Part shown: one piece after another, positions 54,560 through 62,263 of the stretch
Layout of the letters: each line of letters opens with the position of its first letter
Position numbering within the stretch: position 1 is the stretch's first letter
Source of the DNA: Roseateles sp. XES5
GTDB taxonomy: Bacteria > Pseudomonadota > Alphaproteobacteria > Rhizobiales > Rhizobiaceae
DNA length: 64,000 nucleotides
NCBI RefSeq assembly: GCF_020535545.1
Contig: NZ_CP084754.1
Location: 620,001-684,000 of the forward strand
Reading direction: 5' to 3'
Notes under the pieces: generated by a model
Databases searched by the model: none
The model's input: only the letters and a program-made list of their open reading frames with translations
What the model was told of the DNA's origin: nothing
Program-made: the position numbers and the translations under genes

Positions 54560-54586
54560 AAATCGTTCGTTTTAATGAATGCATAG
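54560..54586. promoter_or_regulatory. Phosphonate-regulon element, copy 3 (divergent Na/Pi - LysR region)
   Basis: The plus-strand 27-mer starts AAATCGTTC and ends GCATAG, 22 of 27 identical to the phnW copy. It lies 62 bp before the Na/Pi start codon, the same distance as at phnW, and 28 bp before the LysR start codon, so it could also mediate autoregulation. Confidence 0.65.
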
Positions 54587-54614
54587 CCTCAGCCTATAAA
54601 AGCAGGAGCCGCCC

Positions 54615-55490
54615 ATGCGCTATGTCCAGCTTCGCGCCTTCCACAATGTCGCCATTCACGGCGGCTTTTCGCGTGCGGCGGAGGCGCTGTTTCTCACCCA
54701 ACCGGCCGTTTCCGATCAGGTACGAAAGCTGGAGGAGGAATACGACGTCCTGCTCTTCAACCGGAACAAGAAGCAGGTGACGCTGACCCAGGCCGGCCAG
54801 CAGCTTCTGGAAGTCACCCGTCGCATGTTCGACATCGAGCAGCAGGCGCTCGACCTCTTGTCGGAGTCTCGGGCGCTGCGTGCGGGCAAGCTGCGCATCG
54901 TCGCCGACGCCGCCCATCATCTCCTGCACATCCTTGCCGCCTTCCGCCGCGCCTATCCCTCCGTGCAGGTCTCGATCGACGCCGGCAACACGGAGTCGGT
55001 CATCACCAGCCTGCATGCTTACGAGGCGGATATCGGGGTGCTCGGAGAGGTGCCGCAATCCAGCGACTTCGAGATCCTGAAACTCAATTCCACCCCGATC
55101 ATTGCCTTTGCCAGCCGGGACTACCCTATCGGCGACACGGCACGCATTTCCTTTGCAGAGCTTTCGAAACACCCGCTGGTCATGCGTGAAATGGGGTCGA
55201 AAACCCGCCAGAAACTGGAAGTCATGGCACAGCAATGTGGGATTCCCCTCACCCCGCTCATCGAAGCGGAGGGACGGGAAGCGGTACGAGAAATCGTTGC
55301 CGCCGGCGGCGGTATCGGCTTTGTCTCCTCGGCCGAGTTCGGACAGGACAACCGCCTCGTCCCAATCGAGATTGACGCTCCGGAAATGCTGATGGACGAG
55401 GCTCTCATCTGCCTTCGCGAGCGCGCGAATGGCAAACTCGTAAGCGCATTCTTCGATATCGCGCGGAAACTTGCTCCCATGCCTGCCTAG
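54615..55490 (+). CDS. LysR family regulator of the phosphonate cluster
   Basis: Regulator of 291 aa. HTH: LRAFHNVAIHGGFSRAAEAL, then FLTQPAVSDQVRKLEEEYDV; ligand domain from about residue 90 (GKLRIVADAAHHLLHILAAF). The divergent position next to the Na/Pi gene and the upstream shared element make it the likely activator of 2-aminoethylphosphonate transport and breakdown. Confidence 0.9.
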   Translation: MRYVQLRAFHNVAIHGGFSRAAEALFLTQPAVSDQVRKLEEEYDVLLFNRNKKQVTLTQAGQQLLEVTRRMFDIEQQALDLLSESRALRAGKLRIVADAAHHLLHILAAFRRAYPSVQVSIDAGNTESVITSLHAYEADIGVLGEVPQSSDFEILKLNSTPIIAFASRDYPIGDTARISFAELSKHPLVMREMGSKTRQKLEVMAQQCGIPLTPLIEAEGREAVREIVAAGGGIGFVSSAEFGQDNRLVPIEIDAPEMLMDEALICLRERANGKLVSAFFDIARKLAPMPA

Positions 55491-55572
55491 GTCAGAGACG
55501 ACGCATCCGGCATGTCAGGTTCTGCTCTTGATGGGAGTCGGACCACACACGCCATCGAGCGGCAGCCTGTCG

Positions 55573-55782
55573 CTAACTTGCACCAATCGCAGGGGGTGTC
55601 GTTGGCGTACGGATCGCACCGTTCTCGAAGGGAATGATGATCATTCCCGGGCCGATGAGCATCTGGATACGGTCGAACTGAAGCTGGCCGAAGCGCCGGT
55701 GGAAACAGTCGTCCATGCTTGCGGCCAGGGTTTGTCTGCTGCCCAACACCGCCGCCATTCCGGCCTGCGCCGTCGGGCGCAT
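55573..55782 (-). CDS. Small hypothetical protein downstream of the MarR gene
   Basis: Frame of 69 codons whose ATG at 55782 lies 4 bp after the MarR stop, suggesting coupling. It includes the hydrophobic segment MLIGPGMIIIPFENGA and has no recognised domain. It may be real or a remnant. Nothing else is seen between 55491 and 55572. Confidence 0.3.
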   Translation of the reverse strand: MRPTAQAGMAAVLGSRQTLAASMDDCFHRRFGQLQFDRIQMLIGPGMIIIPFENGAIRTPTTPPAIGAS

Positions 55783-55786
55783 AGTG

Positions 55787-56347
55787 TCAAACCTCAGGGG
55801 TGCTCTGGCTTTCGATGCTATGAAGCAGTTTTCGAAGCAACGCGGACAACAGGTCTCGCTCCTCCCGGTTCAGCGGCTGCAAGATCAGAAGCTCGTTGGC
55901 CATATCCGCCCTGAAAGCCTGTTCCGCCAGTTCTATTCCCCGCGGCAGCAATGTCACGACAACACTTCGCCCATCGAGGTTCGATTTCTCGCGCCGGATG
56001 AGCCCGGTTTTCTCGAGCCGGCTCAGCCGATGCGTGAGGCCGCCTGACGACAGCATCATCGACGTGTACATCTCGGTCGGCGTCAGCTGGTAGGGCGGCC
56101 CCGCCCGGCGCAGCGTACTGATTACGTCGAACTCACCGCGGTCTAGACCAAAGGCCGCGAACGTCTCCTCGATGCTGCCGGCCACGAGATTGGAAAGCCG
56201 CTTCGCCCGGCCGAGAATGGCCATTGGCTCGGTATCGAGGTCCGGCAGCTCTCGCGCCCATTGAGCGCGTCGTCGATCGACGTGATCTTCCAGTGATGCG
56301 CTGTCGCCGCGCTCGCCGTGGCTTACCCTCTCGCCTTCTTCCTTCAT
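55787..56347 (-). CDS. MarR family transcriptional regulator
   Basis: Regulator of 186 aa; ATG 56347 (MKEEGERVSHGERGDSASLE). The MarR winged HTH is visible: FGLDRGEFDVISTLRRAGPP, TPTEMYTSMMLSSGGLTHRL, SRLEKTGLIRREKSNLDGRS and VVVTLLPRGIELAEQAF with the wing and dimerisation helices. It is divergent from the small cupin gene, and three palindromic sites in the gap fit repression of both. Confidence 0.9.
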   Translation of the reverse strand: MKEEGERVSHGERGDSASLEDHVDRRRAQWARELPDLDTEPMAILGRAKRLSNLVAGSIEETFAAFGLDRGEFDVISTLRRAGPPYQLTPTEMYTSMMLSSGGLTHRLSRLEKTGLIRREKSNLDGRSVVVTLLPRGIELAEQAFRADMANELLILQPLNREERDLLSALLRKLLHSIESQSTPEV

Positions 56348-56414
56348 TGCCTGCCTCGCGTGCCGTCTCACTCCGGTAGCCGATCTTAGAGCAAGCGTCG
56401 TTCGCAATAAACTG

Positions 56415-56478
56415 TCTTCGCGCAAAGATATATATCTTGACAGGAAGATAGTTTTGACAAAATATCTTCTCACGAAGA
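56415..56478. promoter_or_regulatory. Clustered palindromes and promoter between MarR and cupin genes
   Basis: Three related dyads lie in 64 bp: TCTTCGCGCAAAGA (56415-56428), the perfect AAGATATATATCTT (56425-56438) and TCTTCTCACGAAGA (56465-56478). Two TTGACA hexamers (56437 and 56454) sit among them as possible -35 boxes for the rightward gene. The arrangement suggests a MarR dimer binding at several overlapping operators. Confidence 0.6.
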
Positions 56479-56521
56479 CATTTTCATCCCACCGGCACAC
56501 CAATGGCAGCAGGAGAACAGA

Positions 56522-56881
56522 ATGATCACGGTTCGCCGTCACAAGGAGCCCGCACCCGACCAGCGCCGCACCGTTCGGCTGGAAGGCCGTGAGATCGGAA
56601 GCCCGGTTTCACTCTTCCTTGTCGATGTCGAACCCGGGCGCGGTTCCGAACTTCACATTCATCCCTACACCGAGACCTGGATCGTCCAGAAAGGCGAAGC
56701 GGAGTTCACAGTCGGCGAAGAAACCGTGCACGGCAGCGCCGGGGACGTCGTCGTCGGCCCCGCTCACGTTCCCCATCGCTTCACGAATGTGGGAACCGGG
56801 CGACTGGAGATCGTCTCCATCCATCCGAGCGCAACCATTCAACAGATCAATGTTCAAGACGTCGCGCCCCGTCATTCTTGA
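56522..56881 (+). CDS. Small single-cupin protein
   Basis: Protein of 119 aa; ATG 56522 after AGGAGAACAGA. One cupin barrel with ELHIHPYTETWIVQKGEAEF (metal histidines and glutamate) and VVVGPAHVPHRFTNVGTGRL. Probably a metal-binding sensor or small-molecule enzyme; no specific function is recognised. It is followed 56 bp later by the DoxX-like gene, and likely repressed by the divergent MarR. Confidence 0.78.
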   Translation: MITVRRHKEPAPDQRRTVRLEGREIGSPVSLFLVDVEPGRGSELHIHPYTETWIVQKGEAEFTVGEETVHGSAGDVVVGPAHVPHRFTNVGTGRLEIVSIHPSATIQQINVQDVAPRHS

Positions 56882-56937
56882 CGGCAGAAAGACACCAATC
56901 CCGCAGCGGAGTGCTGCAAGATCAAGGATCAATAGAA

Positions 56938-57330
56938 ATGAACACGCCCGCCATGCTCTGGACCGGCCGCACCCTGACCGGTCTCTTCACCCTGTTTCTT
57001 CTCGGTGCATCCATCACGCCAAAGCTGCTGGGAATGCCGGTCGCCGAAGAGACGCTGGCTCAGCTCGGCTGGCCAGCGGGTTATGCCCTCATGATCGGTC
57101 TGATCGAACTGACATGCCTCGTGCTCTACCTCATCCCTCCTACACGTCTGCTCGGCGCGGTCCTGATGACAGGGCTTCTCGGTGGAGCGATGGCGACGCA
57201 GATCAGGGCGGAAAGCCCGCTCTTCAGCCACATCATGTTCAGCGGCTATCTGGGACTTTTCATGTGGGGCGGGCTCTGGCTTCGCGACCCGCGCCTGCGG
57301 GCCGTGTTTCCCTTTGTCAGCAAGACATAG
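56938..57330 (+). CDS. DoxX-like integral membrane protein
   Basis: Protein of 130 aa with four predicted helices (TLTGLFTLFLLGASITPKLL, YALMIGLIELTCLVLYLIPP, LLGAVLMTGLLGGAMATQIR, FSGYLGLFMWGGLWL). The pattern matches the DoxX-like (DUF4870/DoxX) family, often co-transcribed with MarR-controlled stress genes. ATG 56938 after AAGGATCAATAGAA. Confidence 0.75.
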   Translation: MNTPAMLWTGRTLTGLFTLFLLGASITPKLLGMPVAEETLAQLGWPAGYALMIGLIELTCLVLYLIPPTRLLGAVLMTGLLGGAMATQIRAESPLFSHIMFSGYLGLFMWGGLWLRDPRLRAVFPFVSKT

Positions 57331-57709
57331 ACCGACGTGCTCTGGTCGGACCGCCCTCGCTGCACAATTCCAGGAAATTCGCCAGTCAATGCGAACGGGG
57401 CATCAACGAGGCCCCTCGCGCACCTGCACCAGTACCCCAAAGCGGGCCGCACCTATGCTGAACCACTGCATCGTGCGCGCCAAAATTGTTAAGGTCTGTT
57501 TTGTCTTGGTCTTGAAAGGGTTGAAATCTGTGCCCTCTCGATGAACGGGTGCTTCGCATACCCGACTTCAGACCATCATGCAGCCGGGCTGCCAGTCTGG
57601 ATGCATCGGCAGGATTCGGACAGGCCGCGCACGACAGCTCAACGCCGATCCGCCGGCGCGCTTCGACCAACAACACCCGCTTGAGGCTTCACTGCGAGCC
57701 GCAATGAGC
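57331..57709. other. Intergenic stretch without recognisable gene
   Basis: No open frame here has a ribosome binding site or known domain. Base composition is lower in GC near 57480-57540. It may contain decayed sequence. Confidence 0.4.
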
Positions 57710-57738
57710 AACGCCCGGCATGCAACATGCCGGGCGTT
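57710..57738 (-). terminator. Strong hairpin downstream of the copper amine oxidase
   Basis: Perfect 13-bp stem AACGCCCGGCATG/CATGCCGGGCGTT with a CAA loop, 8 bp beyond the stop codon of the amine oxidase gene. There is no T-run, so it may terminate weakly or protect the mRNA 3' end. Confidence 0.6.
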
Positions 57739-57746
57739 CTGTCGAA

Positions 57747-59723
57747 TTACGGGTTTCGGATCGTCAACGCCGGGTTATGGGCGAAGAAGTTGTGCGGCAT
57801 GATGTGCACCGTCTTCCATTCCGTCGACATGACCGGCCAGTCCTCCATGCGCGGGATATGGTGGAAGCCGGCGGAGAACCAGGTGACGATGTCCTTGCCC
57901 ATCAGGCTCTGGTCCTTCTTCACCCATTCGGCGAGCGTATCGGAGCCATCGCTCTGCATGGCGAACTTGCCGCCGGCATAACGCTGTTCCGGGTCATAGA
58001 CCGTGTTCCAGACCGAATATTCGATATAGGCGTTGCGCTTCATCGGCGGGTCGTTCTCGAAGTCGAACGGACCGTAGGACACGTCGCCGTGGTGGATCAT
58101 GTAGCCCGGCTCATGACCGAGATAGCCCTCGCGCGACGGGTTGGAGATATGGAAGTAGCGCGGCTGCGAGGAGGAGAGCTTGTAGCGGGCCTCCATTTCC
58201 GTCATCGGCATCTTGTGCTCGACCGTCCACATCGACTTGCGCGGGCTCGACGCGTCGAGCTTGGCCGGCACGATATCCATCGTCGAGAAATGGTTCACCG
58301 GCTGGTCGACGTCGAAGTCGATGCGGAAGTTGAAGTAGTGGTCGTGGTTGGCGGCGACGAGATTCGGCGCGATCAGCGTGCCGTGCGCCGTGTCGGCCTT
58401 GGCCGTCGGGTCCTTCATCGAGGTGGAGGCAACGCCCTTCACCGCGTCGAGGCCGGTCGCGCCGACATAGATGTTGACCTGACCGTTCTGCTGCAGGCGG
58501 TAATCGATGAGATAGTCATAGTTGCCGACTTCCGAGGCCGTGCGCACCACCAGCTCCGTCGCCGGGCGGCCTTCTGCGGGGATCGGCTTTTCAGGCGTCT
58601 GGGCAAAGACTTCGAAGTGGCGCCAGGCCGGATCGCCGATGCTGCGTTCGAAGACGCACACCGCATCCGGGATGACGAGGGGCGAACCCTTGTCGTCGGC
58701 GATGGTCGCCGGCAGGAAGGTGGCATGCGCGGGGCAGTCGATACCGGCGCGCAGCGGCGTCAGGAACAGACCGAAACCATATTCCCCGCTGTCCATGTAG
58801 GTGCGCCAGTACCAGCCTTCCGACGGGTCCATATAGGGCACGAAGACTTCGGACAGATGCGCCTGGTAGATGACCGAACGCCAGGTGCCGGCATCGTTGA
58901 CATCGAGATTGGAGACGACGAGGCCCGGGCGCTTGTCGACGCGGAAATTGAAGCGCCACATGTCCCATTCGATATGGCTGCCGTCGATCTTGTAGTTCGG
59001 GCCGCCTTCCTGCACCAGCTTGACGGGGTTGGATTCCGGCCGCAGCGGCAGACGCTTGGCGACCTCCTCCTCCGTATAGCCCCAGCTGTCCTTCGGCAGG
59101 TCGACCACGCCAAGGTCGACGACACGCACCACTTCCTTCTTGCCGATGTCATAGATGGCGAAGAGGTTTTCAATCGGCTTGGCGTAGAAGTTGGAGCCTT
59201 CAGGCACCTGGTAGCAGGGCACCTTCATCAGGCGCGAATTCTGATATTCCTCGGTGAAGAAGTTGCCGCCCGTCAGCGGCAGGCAGAAGGCCTGCTCCGG
59301 CTTCAGCCCGCGCTTGGCAAGGCCCGCCACCATCTCGGGATGGCCGAGCGCCCCTTCCAGCGCGCCCATGAATTCGGTGAAGAGCACCATGGGCTGGCCC
59401 TTGGTCTTCTCGTTGCTCTCGACCGTGCCCTTGCTGATGTTGACCACCGCCTCGCTGAAACCCTCGGCGCTGGTGAAATGCACCGTCGCCTTGCGGTCGA
59501 GGGCGGCACCCTCCTTCCAGGCGAGCACGTCGGCCTTGGCCGGCTCCTTCAGCTCGATCAGCGGATAGAGCGTGTTGTCGTCCACGACCTTTCCGTCACG
59601 CAGAATCTGGTTGATCTTCTGGTATTCCTCGGCCGTCAGTCCATCGAGTGGATGGGCGGCGGCGGCCGTTGCGGCTAGACCGAAGGCCAGCGCCGTTGCG
59701 GCAAGATGTTGCGTCAGTTTCAT
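57747..59723 (-). CDS. tynA: Copper-containing primary amine oxidase (tyramine oxidase-like)
   Basis: Periplasmic oxidase of 658 aa; ATG 59723 starts the signal peptide MKLTQHLAATALAFGLAATA. It deaminates primary amines to aldehyde, ammonia and hydrogen peroxide. The topaquinone-forming tyrosine is in EVGNYDYLIDYRL, the catalytic base aspartate in YMDSGEYGFGLFL, and copper histidines in AANHDHYFNFRIDFD and AGFHHIPRMEDWPVM. An N-terminal domain as in E. coli TynA D1 is absent. It follows the aldehyde dehydrogenase gene by 25 bp, so its aldehyde product is likely oxidised by that enzyme. Confidence 0.9.
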   Translation of the reverse strand: MKLTQHLAATALAFGLAATAAAAHPLDGLTAEEYQKINQILRDGKVVDDNTLYPLIELKEPAKADVLAWKEGAALDRKATVHFTSAEGFSEAVVNISKGTVESNEKTKGQPMVLFTEFMGALEGALGHPEMVAGLAKRGLKPEQAFCLPLTGGNFFTEEYQNSRLMKVPCYQVPEGSNFYAKPIENLFAIYDIGKKEVVRVVDLGVVDLPKDSWGYTEEEVAKRLPLRPESNPVKLVQEGGPNYKIDGSHIEWDMWRFNFRVDKRPGLVVSNLDVNDAGTWRSVIYQAHLSEVFVPYMDPSEGWYWRTYMDSGEYGFGLFLTPLRAGIDCPAHATFLPATIADDKGSPLVIPDAVCVFERSIGDPAWRHFEVFAQTPEKPIPAEGRPATELVVRTASEVGNYDYLIDYRLQQNGQVNIYVGATGLDAVKGVASTSMKDPTAKADTAHGTLIAPNLVAANHDHYFNFRIDFDVDQPVNHFSTMDIVPAKLDASSPRKSMWTVEHKMPMTEMEARYKLSSSQPRYFHISNPSREGYLGHEPGYMIHHGDVSYGPFDFENDPPMKRNAYIEYSVWNTVYDPEQRYAGGKFAMQSDGSDTLAEWVKKDQSLMGKDIVTWFSAGFHHIPRMEDWPVMSTEWKTVHIMPHNFFAHNPALTIRNP

Positions 59724-59748
59724 GATCGTTCCCTCTTTCGTTGTCGTC

Positions 59749-61155
59749 TCAGGCAAAGACCACCTGGATATCGGTGTATTCGGCAAGTCCCTCGTCCGCG
59801 AACTCGACGCCGATGCCGGACTGCTTGACGCCGCCGAAGGGCGCATTCGGCTGGATGGCGCCGTGTTTGTTGATCCACACGGAGCCGCAGGCGAGACGGC
59901 TCGCAACCTTCTTCGCGCCCCCTATGTCGGACGACCAGACAGACCCGCCGAGCCCGTTCGGGCTGTCATTGGCAAGCCGGATCGCCTCCTCGACGTCGGA
60001 GTAGCGGATGATCGGCAGCGCCGGGCCGAACTGCTCCTCGTCGACGAGTGCATCGCCGTTGCGAAGGCCGGCGACGATGGTCGGGGGGAAGAACAGGCCC
60101 TCGCCCGGTTCGCCGCCGAGCAGCACCTTGCCGCGCCCCTTTGCATCGGCGACGAGACGGGACACCTTGTCGAACTGCATTCGGTTCTGGATCGGTCCGA
60201 GAATGCTTGCCTCGTCCATGCCGTTGCCGACGGGGATCGCCTTCGCATAGGCGACGAGTGCCGCGCAGACCGCATCATGGATGCTTTCATGCACGTAGAG
60301 CCGCTTCATCGCCGCGCAGGTCTGGCCGTTGTTGATGAAGGCGCCCCAGAACAGACCTTCGGCGATCGCCTGCGGATCGGCATCCGGCAGCACGATGCCG
60401 GCGTCGTTGCCGCCAAGCTCGAGCGTCAGGCGCTTCATGGTCGTGGCAGCAGACTGCATGACCTTCTGGCCGGTGGCGCAGGAGCCGGTGAAGACGATCT
60501 TCGCGATATCCGGATGCGCCGACATCGCGCCACCGAGATTGAACGCCCTGTCGTCGCCCGTCACGACATTGACGACGCCCGGCGGCAGAACCTCGTTCAT
60601 GATCTGGACAAGCCGCAGCGTCGAAAGCGGCGTATAGGGCGAGGGCTTGACGACAACCGTGTTGCCGGTGCGCAGCGCCGGCAGGATATGCCAGATGGCG
60701 ATCATGACCGGGAAGTTCCACGGCGTGATCGAGCCGACGACGCCGAGCGGCTTGCGATGCAGCTCCACCCGCCCCTGCTCGTTGTCCTGCAAAACCTTGA
60801 CCGGGATCGACAGCCCCGTCGTATAACCCGCCCAGGCGACGGCGCCACCGACCTCCCAGCGCGAGCCGAGGCCGTTCAGCGGCTTGCCCTGCTCCAGCGT
60901 GATGATTTCGGCGAGTTCCGCCGCATGTTCCTCGATCTTTGCCGTCACCGCGGCACAGGCCGCCTGCAGGGCTTCATCGCTCTGCGCCGACCATGACGCA
61001 AAGGCTGCCTTGGCGACGGCGACGGCTGCATCCAGCTCGGCACCGCCCATATTCGGCGCACGGCCGACCTCGTCGCCCGTCGCCGGGTTGAGAACGGCAA
61101 AGTCCGAACCGACATGGGCCGGCCTTCCACCGATGGTTGCCTTGAATTCCATCAT
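59749..61155 (-). CDS. Aldehyde dehydrogenase (phenylacetaldehyde dehydrogenase-like)
   Basis: NAD(P)-dependent enzyme of 468 aa; ATG 61155 after GGAGGCGGAA. Landmarks: GVVGSITPWNFPVMIAIWHI, GNTVVVKPSPYTP, IVFTGSCATGQKVM, LELGGNDAGIVLPD and the catalytic cysteine in NNGQTCAAMKRLYVHES; the C-terminal WINKHGAIQPNAPFGGVKQS is normal. In context it oxidises the aldehyde made by the copper amine oxidase. Its regulator is probably the AraC protein encoded upstream. Confidence 0.88.
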   Translation of the reverse strand: MMEFKATIGGRPAHVGSDFAVLNPATGDEVGRAPNMGGAELDAAVAVAKAAFASWSAQSDEALQAACAAVTAKIEEHAAELAEIITLEQGKPLNGLGSRWEVGGAVAWAGYTTGLSIPVKVLQDNEQGRVELHRKPLGVVGSITPWNFPVMIAIWHILPALRTGNTVVVKPSPYTPLSTLRLVQIMNEVLPPGVVNVVTGDDRAFNLGGAMSAHPDIAKIVFTGSCATGQKVMQSAATTMKRLTLELGGNDAGIVLPDADPQAIAEGLFWGAFINNGQTCAAMKRLYVHESIHDAVCAALVAYAKAIPVGNGMDEASILGPIQNRMQFDKVSRLVADAKGRGKVLLGGEPGEGLFFPPTIVAGLRNGDALVDEEQFGPALPIIRYSDVEEAIRLANDSPNGLGGSVWSSDIGGAKKVASRLACGSVWINKHGAIQPNAPFGGVKQSGIGVEFADEGLAEYTDIQVVFA

Positions 61156-61235
61156 TTCCGCCTCCTCCATGACGGACCGCCTCCTCCGGCGGTCCTATCT
61201 GGTGGCAGAGAATAGAAGCGGACACGGCGTCAGAC

Positions 61236-61263
61236 TTGGACGGCGCCGTCCCGCCTTTTGGAC
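61236..61263 (-). promoter_or_regulatory. Direct repeats upstream of the amine-oxidation operon
   Basis: On the minus strand GTCCAA occurs twice (61263-61258 and 61241-61236), 22 bp apart, about two helix turns, with the palindrome GACGGCGCCGTC between and overlapping them (61239-61250). Direct half-sites at this spacing are typical of AraC-family activators, and an AraC gene ends just upstream. The link is inferred. Confidence 0.4.
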
Positions 61264-61270
61264 AAAAGCG

Positions 61271-62194
61271 TCAATGGCAGCGCGCAACCGCACCCGGCGT
61301 CGCACCGTATTTCTTGCGGAACTCACGGTAGAAATAGGAAAGATCGTTGAAGCCGCAGTCGAAGGCGACGGCGGTGACGCCTTCCGACGGTTGCTCCCGC
61401 CGTGCGGTCAGCCGGGCATGCGCCAGCTCCAGCCGGCGATTGAGCAGCCGATGGCCGGGCGTTTCGCCGAGCGGCCGGAAATGCCGCTGCAGCATGCGCT
61501 CGGACACGTTGAGGCGGGTGGCGAGTTCGCGCGGGCCGAAAGTGGGGTCCGCCCGGTGGCGGTCGATCATCGCCAGCGCGCGCGACAGCAGGGTCTCGGC
61601 CGGCGTCGCAACGCCGGACACCCGGCTCGAATGCAGGTAAGCGCCCATCAGGCACAGGAACGCCTCGCCAAGCTGCGCCTGCGCGCCATCCTCCAGCAGC
61701 ATCTTTGCGATGACCGCGCGCATCGCGACCCAGAGCGGATCCTCCCGCGAGATCGACAGACCGCCGGCGCAGGCATTGCCGAAGCGATGCACCACCTCGT
61801 CGCGGGGAATGTGCAGCGAGACCTGGTTGGAGCGTTCGCCGCGATAGAGAAAGGTCGAGGGTTTGACGGAATCGACGAGAAACATGTCGCCCGGCAAAAG
61901 CTCGGCCACATGATCCCCCTGCTCGACACGACACTGGCCGGCATCCTGCACGAGCAGGAAAAAATATTCTCCGGGATCCTGCTTGATGGAGCGGGTGCTG
62001 CGGGCGACCTCGGAGGCATCGAGCGCGACGATCGCCGTATCGAACGGGCCGACGCGCCGCGTGGTCACGTCGCCATTGACGACGCCGGTGCGCCGCATGG
62101 GCTCCAGATCGAAGGAACCGCAGACCTTGCGGATTTCCGCCTCGAGAATTTCCACCTGTACCGGCTTGTGCCCCGGCGTCATCAGCGACTGCAT
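61271..62194 (-). CDS. AraC family transcriptional regulator (FeaR-like)
   Basis: Regulator of 307 aa. The N-terminal ligand domain is cupin-like (QDAGQCRVEQGDHVAELLPG, DMFLVDSVKPSTFLYRGERS) as in FeaR/AraC_binding_2 proteins. The C-terminal HTH reads FGPRELATRLNVSERMLQRH and GVTAVAFDCGFNDLSYFYRE. In E. coli the related FeaR activates tynA and feaB; the same gene trio is found here. Confidence 0.88.
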   Translation of the reverse strand: MQSLMTPGHKPVQVEILEAEIRKVCGSFDLEPMRRTGVVNGDVTTRRVGPFDTAIVALDASEVARSTRSIKQDPGEYFFLLVQDAGQCRVEQGDHVAELLPGDMFLVDSVKPSTFLYRGERSNQVSLHIPRDEVVHRFGNACAGGLSISREDPLWVAMRAVIAKMLLEDGAQAQLGEAFLCLMGAYLHSSRVSGVATPAETLLSRALAMIDRHRADPTFGPRELATRLNVSERMLQRHFRPLGETPGHRLLNRRLELAHARLTARREQPSEGVTAVAFDCGFNDLSYFYREFRKKYGATPGAVARCH

Positions 62195-62263
62195 TGCGCC
62201 CTCCCCGGCTCCCGCAGAATGCCTTCTCTCCCAGACTATCTCATCACAGTCCGTGGTGCTTGC

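Noticed and set aside
57720..59678. Plus-strand frame of about 652 codons opposite the copper amine oxidase
   Set aside because: Low-complexity Arg/His/Asp-rich translation with no domain; the minus strand encodes a full amine oxidase.
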